In this document: piece by piece, positions 7,508 through 15,914 of the stretch
Layout of the letters: every line of letters begins with the position of its first letter
How positions within the stretch are numbered: the first letter of the stretch is position 1
NCBI GenBank assembly: GCA_023251435.1
Contig: JAHEYU010000039.1
Location: 1-54,757, forward strand
Origin: Bacteroidota bacterium
GTDB lineage: Bacteria; Bacteroidota; Bacteroidia; Bacteroidales; Prolixibacteraceae
DNA: 54,757 nucleotides
Direction: 5' to 3'
The notes under the pieces: generated by a model
Database searches by the model: none
The model's input: only the letters and a program-made list of their open reading frames with translations
What the model was told of the DNA's origin: nothing
Position numbers and translations under genes: made by a program

Positions 7508-8953
7508 ATGGAAGATCAGGATAAATTATTAAACGACATAACAACACAGGAATATCAATACGGTTTTGTTACTGATATTGAGACAGATGTGATCCCAAAA
7601 GGACTAAGCGAAGACGTGGTCAGGTTAATATCATTTAAGAAGAAAGAACCTGAATTTATGCTCGAATTCCGTTTGAAAGCCTACCGCGAATGGTTGAAAA
7701 TGAAATCGCCGGAATGGGCTCATTTACGGATACCTCCCATTGATTTTCAGGAGACAATTTACTATGCAGCCCCCAAAACTTCGCCAAAATATCAAAGTTT
7801 AGACGAGGTTGATCCGGACTTGCTCGAGACATTTAAAAAGCTTGGAATTCCGGTTGAAGAACAAAAGCATTTGGCCGGAGTTGCAGTTGATGTGGTGATG
7901 GACAGCGTTTCGGTAACTACCACATTCAAAAAAGTACTCGCCGAAAAAGGAATCATCTTTTGCTCATTTAGCGAAGCATTGATAGAACATCCGGAATTGG
8001 TGCGCAAATACATCGGAATGTCAGTTCCGCCTACAGATAATTTTTTCGCCGCACTTAATTCAGCCGTTTTTTCCGACGGATCATTTTGTTATATCCCCAA
8101 AGGCGTTCGCTGCCCGATGGAACTTTCGACCTATTTTAGGATAAATACTGCCGGAACCGGGCAATTTGAGCGCACATTAATTGTTGCTGAAGACGATAGT
8201 TACGTTAGCTACCTCGAAGGATGCACAGCTCCGATGCGCGACGAAAATCAGCTTCATGCGGCAGTGGTCGAAATTATAGCAATGGATCGTGCCGAAGTAA
8301 AATATTCAACGGTTCAGAACTGGTATCCGGGCGACAAAAACGGAGTTGGCGGAATCTACAATTTTGTAACAAAACGAGGAATTTGCCGTGGCGAATCGTC
8401 AAAAATTAGCTGGACACAGGTAGAAACCGGTTCGGCAATTACCTGGAAATATCCAAGTTGTGTGCTGATTGGCGACAATTCCGTGGGAGAATTTAACTCA
8501 GTGGCACTGACCAATCACCATCAACAGGCCGATACCGGAACCAAAATGATTCACATCGGCAAGAACACTAAAAGCACGATTGTATCAAAAGGCATTTCGG
8601 CTGGCAAAAGTGACAATGCATATCGCGGACTGGTAAAAGTAATGCCCGGTGCAACCAACGCGCGCAACTATTCGCAATGCGATTCGCTGTTGCTTGGTTC
8701 AACCTGCGGTGCCCACACTTTCCCGTACATCGAAGTCGGCAATAAATCGTCGATTGTTGAGCATGAGGCAACTACCTCGAAGATTGGCGAAGACCAGATA
8801 TTTTATTGCAACCAGCGAGGTATTTCAACGGAAGATGCCATCGGGATGATTGTAAACGGTTATGCCCGCGAAGTACTTAACAAGCTTCCGATGGAATTTG
8901 CCGTTGAAGCACAAAAACTTCTGGCAATTAGTCTGGAAGGAAGCGTTGGGTAA
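7508..8953 (+). CDS. sufB: Fe-S cluster assembly scaffold subunit SufB
   Basis: A 481-residue SufB. Typical stretches are FIPKGVRCP-like [40 protein letters not shown], and the C-terminal [19 protein letters not shown] with the cluster-related Cys, ending [19 protein letters not shown]. SufB forms the SufBC2D scaffold on which Fe-S clusters are built in the cytoplasm. It is first in sufBCD, with a 165-base spacer of low-complexity repeat before sufC. No sufS, sufE or sufU is next to it, so the sulfur donor must be encoded elsewhere. Confidence 0.98.
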   Translation: MEDQDKLLNDITTQEYQYGFVTDIETDVIPKGLSEDVVRLISFKKKEPEFMLEFRLKAYREWLKMKSPEWAHLRIPPIDFQETIYYAAPKTSPKYQSLDEVDPDLLETFKKLGIPVEEQKHLAGVAVDVVMDSVSVTTTFKKVLAEKGIIFCSFSEALIEHPELVRKYIGMSVPPTDNFFAALNSAVFSDGSFCYIPKGVRCPMELSTYFRINTAGTGQFERTLIVAEDDSYVSYLEGCTAPMRDENQLHAAVVEIIAMDRAEVKYSTVQNWYPGDKNGVGGIYNFVTKRGICRGESSKISWTQVETGSAITWKYPSCVLIGDNSVGEFNSVALTNHHQQADTGTKMIHIGKNTKSTIVSKGISAGKSDNAYRGLVKVMPGATNARNYSQCDSLLLGSTCGAHTFPYIEVGNKSSIVEHEATTSKIGEDQIFYCNQRGISTEDAIGMIVNGYAREVLNKLPMEFAVEAQKLLAISLEGSVG

Positions 8954-8959
8954 AGAAGC

Positions 8960-9100
8960 CCTACCAACCTCCCCTGGAAAGAATAAAAAATATCCAATGA
9001 AAAATATTGAATATCCAATATCGAACAAGAAATAAAAAATAAGAAACAAGAAACAGGGGATAGCCAGTCAACGGAGCAAACCTGGAACTTGGAATTTTGA
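8960..9100. repeat. Low-complexity intergenic repeat inside the suf operon
   Basis: The sufB-sufC spacer contains repeated words: AATATCCAAT (8989-8998) and TATCCAATATCGAACAAGAA (9012-9031), then AAGAAATAAAAAATAAGAAACAAGAAAC, then AACTTGGAATTTTGAACTTGAAAC. The pattern of near-repeats of ATTGAATATCC and GAACTTG resembles degenerate intergenic filler repeats of Bacteroidota. No gene is seen. Confidence 0.5.
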
Positions 9101-9118
9101 ACTTGAAACTATTATAGA

Positions 9119-9871
9119 ATGCTTACAATAAAAAACTTACGTGCCTCGATTGAAGGCAAAGAAATACTAAAAGGAATTAACCTTGAAGTGAAAGCCGGCG
9201 AAGTACATGCCATCATGGGTCCAAATGGTTCAGGAAAAAGTACACTTGCCAATGTTTTGGCCGGGAAAGCTGATTATGAAATTCTTGAAGGCGAAGTAAC
9301 CTATTTGGGAGAGAATTTGCTGGAATTGTCGCCTGAAGTGCGATCACGCAGCGGATTATTCCTGAGTTTCCAGTATCCGGTTGAAATTCCGGGAGTACCG
9401 ATGGTTAATTTCCTGAAAGCATCGGTAAACGAACACCGCAAATTTAAGGGACTCGCCCCGTTAACTGCCGGTGAATTTCTGAAACTGATGCGTGCAAAAA
9501 AGGAAATGCTTCACCTCGATTCTGAATTGACCAACCGGTCGGTGAATGAAGGATTTTCAGGAGGAGAGAAAAAGAAAAATGAAATATTCCAGATGGCAAT
9601 GCTCGAGCCCAAGCTGTCGATATTGGATGAAACCGATTCAGGATTGGACATCGACGCCCTCCGTATTGTTGCAGAAGGTGTAAATGCCCTGAAGACAGCC
9701 GAAAATGCGACCATTGTCGTAACCCACTATCAAAGATTACTCGACTATATTGTCCCCGATTTTGTGCACGTTCTGTACAACGGAAGGATTGTAAAATCGG
9801 GCGGAAAAGAACTGGCGCTTGAGCTGGAAGAAAAAGGGTACGACTGGATTAAAAACGGGAACGAACAATAA
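9119..9871 (+). CDS. sufC: Fe-S cluster assembly ATPase SufC
   Basis: A 250-residue ABC-type ATPase. Walker A is GPNGSGKST (about 34-42), the signature is FSGGEKKKNEI, and Walker B is LSILDETDSGLD, where Asp rather than Glu-containing ABC variants of SufC are well known (E in DE retained). It drives conformational change of the SufBC2D scaffold with ATP. It is followed by sufD after two bases, so the two are translationally coupled. Confidence 0.97.
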   Translation: MLTIKNLRASIEGKEILKGINLEVKAGEVHAIMGPNGSGKSTLANVLAGKADYEILEGEVTYLGENLLELSPEVRSRSGLFLSFQYPVEIPGVPMVNFLKASVNEHRKFKGLAPLTAGEFLKLMRAKKEMLHLDSELTNRSVNEGFSGGEKKKNEIFQMAMLEPKLSILDETDSGLDIDALRIVAEGVNALKTAENATIVVTHYQRLLDYIVPDFVHVLYNGRIVKSGGKELALELEEKGYDWIKNGNEQ

Positions 9872-9873
9872 TC

Positions 9874-11244
9874 ATGAGCATTATTTCTGAAAAAATATCG
9901 CAGGCCAATCGGTTGGTTTCGCTGTTTGAACAGAGCAGGGAAACGCTTAATCAAGGCTCTTCGCAAATTCTTAACCGGATGCGCGATGTGTCGATCAAAC
10001 GATTTGCACAAGCCGGAATACCGGATTTCAAGAATGAAGATTACAAATACACCAATCTGAAACCTTCGTTTGAAAAAACCTACCATCAGGAATTGGTTCG
10101 GGAATCGGGATTAATTAACCTGAATGAAGTTTTTAAATGCAATGTTCCTCAACTCGATACACATTTGGTTTTTCTGGTGAATGGCTGGTTTTACAGTGGA
10201 AACAAACCGGGTGCCAACCTTCCGGAGGGAGTGGTACTTGGCAGTCTGGAACAAATTGCCAACGAACGACCCGAATTGCTTGAAAACTATCTGAACCGTC
10301 AGGCTGCATTGTCAAATGATTCAATCGTTGCGTTGAATACTGCTTTCGCAAAAGATGGTTTTTTCATGTATATCCCTAAAGGTGTGGTAATTGAGAAGCC
10401 GGTTCAGATAATTAATCTGCTAAGTTCCGACGATAATCTGATGGCCACCCAGCGAAATCTTGTGATTGCTGAACCCGGAAGTCAGGTAAAAATTCTGGTT
10501 TGCGATCATACACTTACATCTTCGGCAGTACTATTTAATACTGTTTCTGAAGTTTTTATTGGCGAAGGTGCTATGGTCGATGTTTATACAATTCAGAACT
10601 ACCACAACCAATCGACTACAATAAATTCGGCGTTTTACAAGCAGCAACGTAATTCAACTCTGTTAACAGGCGCCATCAGTCTGCACGGAGGTTTGATCAG
10701 GAATAACCTGAAAGTAACTTTTAGCGGAGATCATTGTGAAGCAAGCATTTACGGGTTGTCGTTTACCGACAAAAAGCAACATGTCGATAATTTTACGATG
10801 ATTGAACATGCATCGCCCAATTGTTTGAGCAACCAGATTTACAAAAATGTACTCGACGATGAATCAACCGGAGCTTTTGCCGGAAGAATACATGTTGCCC
10901 GTGATGCCCAGCAAACCAATGCTTTCCAGCGAAACAACAATATTTTGCTATCGGATAAAGCCCGTATGCAAACCAAACCGCAGCTAATTATTGATGCAGA
11001 TGACGTGAAATGCAGCCATGGTGCAACTGTTGGTCAGATTAACGAGGAAGCGCTGTTCTTTCTTCGTGCACGCGGAATTGGAGAAAAAGATGCACGGTTG
11101 ATGCTTATGAACGCTTTTGCACACGAAGTTATTCAGAAAATTACGATAGAACCACTCCGTGACCAGATTGATGAGCTGATCGAAAAACGGTTAAAAGGCG
11201 AGATAAGTCATTGCCACGATTGCAATTATCAATGCGGCAGCTAG
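9874..11244 (+). CDS. sufD: Fe-S cluster assembly subunit SufD
   Basis: A 456-residue partner of SufB with the SufB/SufD beta-helix core. Conserved elements are FMYIPKGVVIEKPVQIINLL, FAGRIHVARDAQQTNAFQ (about 330-347), and DDVKCSHGATVGQINEEALFFLRARGI, in which the His after KCS is the residue implicated in iron entry at the SufB-SufD interface. The N-terminal helical part (FKNEDYKYTNL) is also typical. The tail HCHDCNYQCGS is Cys-rich. Third gene of the suf operon. Confidence 0.96.
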   Translation: MSIISEKISQANRLVSLFEQSRETLNQGSSQILNRMRDVSIKRFAQAGIPDFKNEDYKYTNLKPSFEKTYHQELVRESGLINLNEVFKCNVPQLDTHLVFLVNGWFYSGNKPGANLPEGVVLGSLEQIANERPELLENYLNRQAALSNDSIVALNTAFAKDGFFMYIPKGVVIEKPVQIINLLSSDDNLMATQRNLVIAEPGSQVKILVCDHTLTSSAVLFNTVSEVFIGEGAMVDVYTIQNYHNQSTTINSAFYKQQRNSTLLTGAISLHGGLIRNNLKVTFSGDHCEASIYGLSFTDKKQHVDNFTMIEHASPNCLSNQIYKNVLDDESTGAFAGRIHVARDAQQTNAFQRNNNILLSDKARMQTKPQLIIDADDVKCSHGATVGQINEEALFFLRARGIGEKDARLMLMNAFAHEVIQKITIEPLRDQIDELIEKRLKGEISHCHDCNYQCGS

Positions 11245-11277
11245 TTATTGTAGAATTCTGATTAAACATACAATCTG

Positions 11278-12078
11278 ATGGCATTCGAAAAGGGGATTTT
11301 TCAGCGTACCGAGTTACTGCTGGGCAAGGAAGTGATGGGTAAGATTGCGTCGAAAAACGTAATTATATTTGGGATTGGCGGAGTTGGAAGCTGGTGTGCC
11401 GAAAGCCTTGTGCGAAGCGGAATACGCAGGATTACTCTTGTTGATTCGGACCTTGTTTGCATTACCAATATCAACCGTCAGTTGCATGCCACCACGCAAA
11501 CCGTTGGCGAAGTAAAAACAGACGCACTTAAAAAACGATTGCTCGAAATCAATCCTTCAGCCGAAATACAAACCCTTCAGAAAATATACAATCCTGAAAC
11601 TTCTGATTCGTTTGAACTGGATTCTTATGATTTTATCATCGATGCCATCGACAGTTTGAGCAATAAAATTGATTTGATCCGGAAAGCTACACGTACCAAT
11701 GCAGTATTCTTTTCATCGATGGGCGCTTCATTGAAACTTGACCCAACCAAGATCCGCGTGGCTGAATTCTGGAAAGTCAAAGGTTGTCCGTTGGGTCACA
11801 TTGTTCGAAAAAAAATTCGGAAAGGCGATTTGCCAGCCAAAGATTTTATGTGCATTTACAGCGAGGAACTGCTCGAAAACAAAGGAGCAGGCGCTTCGTG
11901 CGGAACAGATAAATGTTTGTGCCCGAAGTCGAAAAATGCACCGGGCGATCCTGATTTAGCCGATCACGAATGGTGCAGTCAAAAAGCGGTAATCAACGGA
12001 ACAGTTGCCCACATTACCGCTATCTATGGGTTTACACTTGCCGGATTGGTAATTCAAAGTATCTATAACGAAGGATAA
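11278..12078 (+). CDS. tcdA: tRNA threonylcarbamoyladenosine dehydratase
   Basis: A 266-residue E1-like (ThiF-fold) enzyme. The nucleotide-binding loop is IFGIGGVGSWCAE (about 30-42), followed by LVDSDLVCITNINRQLHA, and IDAIDSLSNKIDLI, all characteristic of TcdA/CsdL. It cyclises t6A37 of tRNA to ct6A with ATP. A Cys-rich loop (SCGTDKCLCPKSK) fits the family. It follows sufD by 33 bases. In E. coli TcdA works with the cysteine desulfurase CsdA/CsdE, so its place beside suf genes is suggestive of a shared sulfur or cluster link, but that is inference. Confidence 0.93.
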   Translation: MAFEKGIFQRTELLLGKEVMGKIASKNVIIFGIGGVGSWCAESLVRSGIRRITLVDSDLVCITNINRQLHATTQTVGEVKTDALKKRLLEINPSAEIQTLQKIYNPETSDSFELDSYDFIIDAIDSLSNKIDLIRKATRTNAVFFSSMGASLKLDPTKIRVAEFWKVKGCPLGHIVRKKIRKGDLPAKDFMCIYSEELLENKGAGASCGTDKCLCPKSKNAPGDPDLADHEWCSQKAVINGTVAHITAIYGFTLAGLVIQSIYNEG

Positions 12079-12364
12079 GATTTCATAAATCCGGGCTTGG
12101 TTATTCAGAGATACTATATCCACACAGCCTTCTTGAATATTTTTAATGAAGCATAATTAAATATTTTCGATATTCTATTTCTGCCTGATAGCAAAATAGA
12201 GAATACAATATTCTATAATACTAACAGAAAGCATATTGTATTACATTATCCTACAATGCACTACAACACGTTATGCACGATAGTTCATTATTGTTGTTGA
12301 AATAAGCTTTAAAATATTTGTTTTATGAACGTGGGTTCATTACTTTTGTAAAAAAAATACCACT
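12079..12364. other. AT-rich intergenic region, no gene seen
   Basis: These 286 bases hold no convincing reading frame. An imperfect inverted repeat (ATTCTATTT ... AAAATAGAGAAT, about 12172-12204) is visible. The last 50 bases are the promoter described separately. Confidence 0.6.
12317..12348 (+). promoter_or_regulatory. Promoter with palindromic operator for the DUF134/NifX cluster
   Basis: TTTG (12317-12320) and TACTTTTG (12341-12348) are spaced by exactly 20 bases, matching the -33/-7 pattern. Between them lies the palindrome ATGAAC-GTGG-GTTCAT (12325-12340), whose position between the boxes would suit a repressor. The DUF134 protein encoded just downstream is the obvious candidate binder. 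Confidence 0.6.
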
Positions 12365-12616
12365 ATGAAAACTCAAATAGTTATTAAAGTATTTGTCATT
12401 TTACCAGTTTTAATAATGCTAGATTACGTATTTATGATCCTCTTAGGATGCACAACCTGCTTATTTGGATTAGGAAATGATTTTTATTGTGGCCCATATT
12501 GCTTGATTGGTAAAATAATTTTAGGATTGACTGCGGTTCTATTTTTCTTTATTATTTTTCCGAATATTAAAGAAATTATTAAATCCTCAAGGAATGCCTC
12601 GACCACGGAAAAGTAG
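12365..12616 (+). CDS. Small Cys-rich two-helix membrane protein
   Basis: Eighty-three residues with two membrane segments (about 7-28 and 48-68). The short stretch between them holds four cysteines, Cys29-x2-Cys32 and Cys42-x3-Cys46, which could bind a metal or cluster or form disulfides. I do not recognise a family. Its last 23 bases overlap the start of the DUF134 gene in another frame, so translation is probably coupled and the two belong to one transcript starting at the promoter just upstream. Confidence 0.7.
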   Translation: MKTQIVIKVFVILPVLIMLDYVFMILLGCTTCLFGLGNDFYCGPYCLIGKIILGLTAVLFFFIIFPNIKEIIKSSRNASTTEK

Positions 12617-13016
12617 AAAAATATGTAATCCACCTAAAATGAAGGGATTCAAGCCCTTCGGGTTGCCATTGTGCAAACTTGAGAGTGTGCAACTTACTTT
12701 CGAAGAATATGAAAGTATCAAGATGATTAATTACGATTTAACATCACAGGAGCAGGCAGCCGAACAAATGAATGTTTCGAGGCCTACGTTTACACGGATT
12801 TACAACAAGGCTTTGAGAACAATAACAAAAGCATTTGTTGAAGGTAAAGCAATAGCGATTGAAGGGGGAGATTATGAACTTGATAATGAATGGTTCAGAT
12901 GTAATAAATGCTTCAAATTAATAGAAGGCATTGAAAATCATGTGAAATGTGAAAATTGTCAATTATTTGGAACTGATGAGTTGGTTCTCTTAAATCAGAA
13001 TACAATTGAAAAATAA
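12594..13016 (+). CDS. DUF134 transcriptional regulator-like protein
   Basis: A 140-residue protein opening MPRPRKSRKI, the hallmark of DUF134. Residues about 50-80 form a sigma-like helix-turn-helix (TSQEQAAEQMNVSRPTFTRIYNKAL). The C-terminus adds a zinc ribbon, C103-x2-C106 and C119-x2-C122. DUF134 proteins are usually encoded next to NifX/NifB-type metal-cofactor proteins, as here, and are thought to regulate them. It overlaps the upstream membrane-protein gene by 23 bases and the next gene begins 16 bases downstream. Confidence 0.9.
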   Translation: MPRPRKSRKICNPPKMKGFKPFGLPLCKLESVQLTFEEYESIKMINYDLTSQEQAAEQMNVSRPTFTRIYNKALRTITKAFVEGKAIAIEGGDYELDNEWFRCNKCFKLIEGIENHVKCENCQLFGTDELVLLNQNTIEK

Positions 13017-13032
13017 AAAAGAAGAAATTATT

Positions 13033-13407
13033 ATGAAAGTAGCAGTACCAACAAGAGGGAACAAAGTTGACGACCATTTTGGTCATTGTGAAGTGTACAC
13101 CATTTTTACCACTGATAAAAACAGAGAAATCGAAAAAACAGAAATAATTCCTTCGCCGCAAGGTTGCGGTTGTAAAAGCAACATTGCAGTCATTTTAAAG
13201 GAAGTGGGTGTAAGCGTATTACTTGCAGGAAACATGGGTGGAGGTGCATTAAATGTACTGAATAATCATGGAATTGATGTGTATCGCGGTTGTTCAGGCG
13301 ATGTACGACTTGTAGCCGAAGCCTTTTTGCAAGGAAAAATAAGCGATTCGGGCGAAGGTTGCAAAAGCCATGAACACCAAGGTGAAGATCATCTATGCAA
13401 CCACTAA
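13033..13407 (+). CDS. NifX/NafY-type dinitrogenase cofactor domain protein
   Basis: A 124-residue protein of the NifB/NifX superfamily (MKVAVPTRGNKVDDHFGHCE, GNMGGGALNVLNNHGIDVYRG). The ATG at 13033 is preferred to one at 13006 because the family starts with this beta strand and a purine-rich GAAGAAA precedes it. The fold carries metal clusters in nitrogenase cofactor assembly, but stand-alone versions occur in many bacteria without nitrogenase. Its C-terminal tail is His/Cys-rich (Cys110, His113, His115, His120, Cys122, His124), suitable for metal binding. No nif structural gene is present. Confidence 0.88.
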   Translation: MKVAVPTRGNKVDDHFGHCEVYTIFTTDKNREIEKTEIIPSPQGCGCKSNIAVILKEVGVSVLLAGNMGGGALNVLNNHGIDVYRGCSGDVRLVAEAFLQGKISDSGEGCKSHEHQGEDHLCNH

Positions 13408-13437
13408 AAAGTACATAAATCTATAAAACACAATTTG

Positions 13438-14037
13438 ATGAGTGAATTTGATGCCCGGGCCCGTGAGTGGGACAAAGATAAAATGCATATCGATCGTTCA
13501 GTAGCCATAGCTGCTGGACTTGAAGAAATGATTCCGATCAATCCTTCAATGAAAGCACTCGAATATGGCGCAGGCACCGGTATTCTAAGTTTTCTGTTAC
13601 AAGATAAGTTTTCAGAAATTACCCTGATGGACAATTCAACAGAAATGATTAAGGTTTGTGTTGAAAAGACGGAATATCACAAAACCAATCACATTCTACC
13701 CATTTGTTTCGATCTGGAGCACAAGGATTATGATGGTCATTTTGACATTATTTACAATCAAATGGTTTTGCATCATGTAAATGATTACGAAGCAATTATA
13801 TACACTTTTCACTCCTTGCTAAACCCCGGCGGGTATTTGGCCATTGCCGATTTATATCCTGAAGACGGTTCGTTTCATGGTGCAGATGTAAAAGTCCATT
13901 TAGGTTTTGACCCGGAAAAGCTCAAAGAAATTTTAACAAAAGCCGGATTCAATAATGTTAAATACAAACCCTGTTTCGAAGTTAAACGTGATTCGGGTAC
14001 GAAATATCCGGTATTTTTACTGGTCGCGCAGAAATAA
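13438..14037 (+). CDS. Class I SAM-dependent methyltransferase
   Basis: A 199-residue Rossmann-fold methyltransferase. Motif I is LEYGAGTGILSFLL, with the acidic LMDNSTEM as the SAM ribose-binding loop and a YNQMVLHHVNDY post-motif typical of UbiE/Coq5-like small-molecule methyltransferases. The ATG at 13438 is used. It follows the NifX-like gene by 30 bases and is probably co-transcribed with the DUF134 cluster. Substrate unknown. A strong hairpin terminator follows. Confidence 0.85.
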   Translation: MSEFDARAREWDKDKMHIDRSVAIAAGLEEMIPINPSMKALEYGAGTGILSFLLQDKFSEITLMDNSTEMIKVCVEKTEYHKTNHILPICFDLEHKDYDGHFDIIYNQMVLHHVNDYEAIIYTFHSLLNPGGYLAIADLYPEDGSFHGADVKVHLGFDPEKLKEILTKAGFNNVKYKPCFEVKRDSGTKYPVFLLVAQK

Positions 14038-14049
14038 AAAGAAAAGAGC

Positions 14050-14101
14050 GAGTATAAAAAGAAAGAGGAAAATTCCCTTTTTCCTCTTTCTTTTTATACT
14101 C
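14050..14101. terminator. Very long hairpin terminator
   Basis: A perfect 23-bp stem (arms 14050-14072 and 14079-14101) with a six-base loop. The left arm is purine-rich, the right arm pyrimidine-rich. It starts 13 bases after the methyltransferase stop codon. Confidence 0.85.
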
Positions 14102-14134
14102 ATATTTGAACTCTTTCTTTATGCGAGTTTTTTA

Positions 14135-14248
14135 TTACTTGGTAACCTCCTCAAAATGAACCAACGACCAATCGATCATCGTATTTAAAACCGGGATTAA
14201 GCTTTTCGCCATTTCGGTCAACGAATATTCGACCGTGGAGGTTACCCA
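14135..14248 (-). pseudogene. Remnant of an HxlR-family regulator (C-terminus only)
   Basis: On the minus strand the frame reads STVEYSLTEMAKSLIPVLNT, then MIDWSLVHFEEVTK and a stop at 14135-14137. This is the well-conserved end of HxlR-type winged-helix regulators (VEYxLTExGxSLxPVLxxL). No start and no DNA-binding helix is found upstream, so only about a third of the gene survives. The remnant is bracketed by a 10-bp inverted repeat, GGTAACCTCC (14141-14150) and GGAGGTTACC (14237-14246). Confidence 0.75.
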
Positions 14249-14401
14249 TCGGACCATGGAGGTGGGCGCAGGCTCCTGAATGTTTAAAAATTAAATTTTT
14301 GCTATCAATCATAATAGAAAAAGTTCGCCATATTTGGTGATAGTTTCAAGCATTTTTTTTGTGACAACCGTAACGTAACATAGCTTTCAATTAAATAATT
14401 T

Positions 14402-14409
14402 TAAATTTG
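14402..14409 (+). promoter_or_regulatory. -7 element for the Crp-type regulator gene
   Basis: TAAATTTG matches TAnnTTTG and lies 20 bases ahead of the start codon. The rest of the region between the HxlR remnant and this box (14250-14400) shows nothing further. Confidence 0.4.
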
Positions 14410-14428
14410 AAAAAAATAATGCAGCAAG

Positions 14429-15037
14429 ATGAATGCAGATTTATTGGAGGCTTCCATAGAACCCTTACTCGAATACTTTAATGGGTGTATTCCATTGAGT
14501 AAGGAAGAAAAACAACTTGTTACCGGATATTTTCAGCCACGGCTTTATCGCAGAAGACAATTTGTACTGCAAGAGGGCGATATTTGCACCAAATTCAATT
14601 TTGTAGTTCGGGGTTGCCTGCGTATGTATAAAATAGACGACAAAGGGAATATGCATATCTTACAATTTACTGCTGAAAATAGGTGGCTTACAGACCTTGG
14701 CAGTTTTTACGGGAAAAACGTTTCAAAACTAAACATTGACGCTATAGAGGATACAATGATTCTGCAAATCAGTTACGATAATCTCATTGCATTATACAAA
14801 CAAGCACCAAAGTTTGACCGTATTTTCAGAGTGATGATAGAAAACAGTTTTATAGCACTTCAGGAACGTTTATTGCAAAACATCAGCTCAACAGCAGAAG
14901 AACGTTACCTTTCGTTTGTGCAAATGTATTCACACCTTTCAAACCGACTTCCACAAACCCAGATAGCCGCATTTTTAGGCATTTCACCTGAATTTTTAAG
15001 CCGCATACGAAACAACAGCACCAAACCAAAGGCTTAA
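14429..15037 (+). CDS. Crp/Fnr-family transcriptional regulator
   Basis: A 202-residue protein with a cyclic-nucleotide-binding-like beta barrel (about 30-130: RRRQFVLQEGDICTKFNFVVRGCLRMYKID) and a short C-terminal helix-turn-helix (LPQTQIAAFLGISPEFLSRIRNN). It lacks FNR-type N-terminal cysteines and the canonical cAMP-contact residues, like many Bacteroidota members that often control neighbouring oxidoreductases. It is 100 bases upstream of an F420-reductase-like gene on the same strand and may regulate it. Ligand unknown. Confidence 0.88.
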   Translation: MNADLLEASIEPLLEYFNGCIPLSKEEKQLVTGYFQPRLYRRRQFVLQEGDICTKFNFVVRGCLRMYKIDDKGNMHILQFTAENRWLTDLGSFYGKNVSKLNIDAIEDTMILQISYDNLIALYKQAPKFDRIFRVMIENSFIALQERLLQNISSTAEERYLSFVQMYSHLSNRLPQTQIAAFLGISPEFLSRIRNNSTKPKA

Positions 15038-15137
15038 TCTACATCAATACTATTTCTTGATAAAGTTTATTGGAAAACGCACCCTTTCCGAAGGATATTT
15101 GCATAGTCAAAATATTCATAAACAAAAAAGAAACAGT

Positions 15138-15788
15138 ATGTCAACAACAAAAAAAGTAGCCGTAATCGGCTTGGGCAACATTGGAAAAGTAGTTGCTGCA
15201 AATCTTGTAAATGGAAATCGTCCGGTTATCATTGCCAGTAGAAAATTTGAAGACGCAAAATCATTAGCTCAAAAATTGGGAGATCTTGCGACACCCGCAG
15301 AAACATTGGCTGCAATTAAGGAAGCCGACATTATTGTATTGTCTGTTTGGTTCGATACAATCAAAGAATTTTTGTCAAAATATGCTTCTGAATTGCAGGG
15401 GAAGATTATCGTTGACCCGTCCAATCCGATTGCACCTGATGATAAAGGCGGTTTCAAAAAAATCATCGGCGAAAAAGAATCCGCTGGACAGTTTAATGCC
15501 TCAATACTTCCCAAGGGTGCAAAATTGGCAAAAGTGTTGGGAACATTGGGTGCTGCTTCACTTGCAAACGCAGCGTTTCAAAAACCCGAAGCCGCCGCAT
15601 TATTCTATGCAACTGACGACACAAGCATTAACGCAGACATTGATCAACTCATTCGGGATAACGGTTTTGAACCACTACGGGTAGGAGGTTTAGATCAATC
15701 CATCAGAATAGAAGTATTTGGTGACCTGCACGAATTCGGAGCATTAGGTAAAACCGTTACAGTTGCCGAAGCAAAAGCGAAGCTTTGA
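15138..15788 (+). CDS. NADPH-dependent F420 reductase-like dinucleotide-binding protein
   Basis: A 216-residue Rossmann protein. The start at 15138 (MSTTKKVAVIGLGNIGKVV) places the GxGxxG motif at about 11-16; an upstream start at 15057 would add 27 unrelated residues. The arrangement, with VDPSNP, an Ala-rich helical tail and DDTSINADIDQLIRDNGFEPL, fits the F420-NADP oxidoreductase-like group common in bacteria lacking F420, where they probably act on other substrates. It may be paired with the preceding regulator or with the decayed HxlR regulator, since HxlR proteins often govern such genes. Confidence 0.82.
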   Translation: MSTTKKVAVIGLGNIGKVVAANLVNGNRPVIIASRKFEDAKSLAQKLGDLATPAETLAAIKEADIIVLSVWFDTIKEFLSKYASELQGKIIVDPSNPIAPDDKGGFKKIIGEKESAGQFNASILPKGAKLAKVLGTLGAASLANAAFQKPEAAALFYATDDTSINADIDQLIRDNGFEPLRVGGLDQSIRIEVFGDLHEFGALGKTVTVAEAKAKL

Positions 15789-15811
15789 TATTCAGAAAAT
15801 TTAAGTAAAGT

Positions 15812-15843
15812 AATGGGCCAATAAATTTTGCTATTGGTCCATT
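15812..15843 (+). terminator. Hairpin after the oxidoreductase gene
   Basis: AATGGGCCAAT (15812-15822) and ATTGGTCCATT (15833-15843) pair over 11 bases with one mismatch; T-rich sequence follows only briefly. Confidence 0.5.
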
Positions 15844-15914
15844 CTTAAAAAAAATACTGGAATGAGTGTTTCATTGAATGTTTGCTAGTATTAGCAATAT
15901 ATAACACATGGCTT

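Noticed and set aside
12264-12276. CAACACGTTATGC, resembling the end of an integron attC site
   Set aside because: Only one short core-like word is present. There is no matching left part, no cassette array and no integrase nearby.
12594-14037. Nitrogen-fixation locus suggested by the NifX-like gene
   Set aside because: No nifHDK, nifB or nifEN in the window, and stand-alone NifX-like/DUF134 pairs are common in non-fixers.
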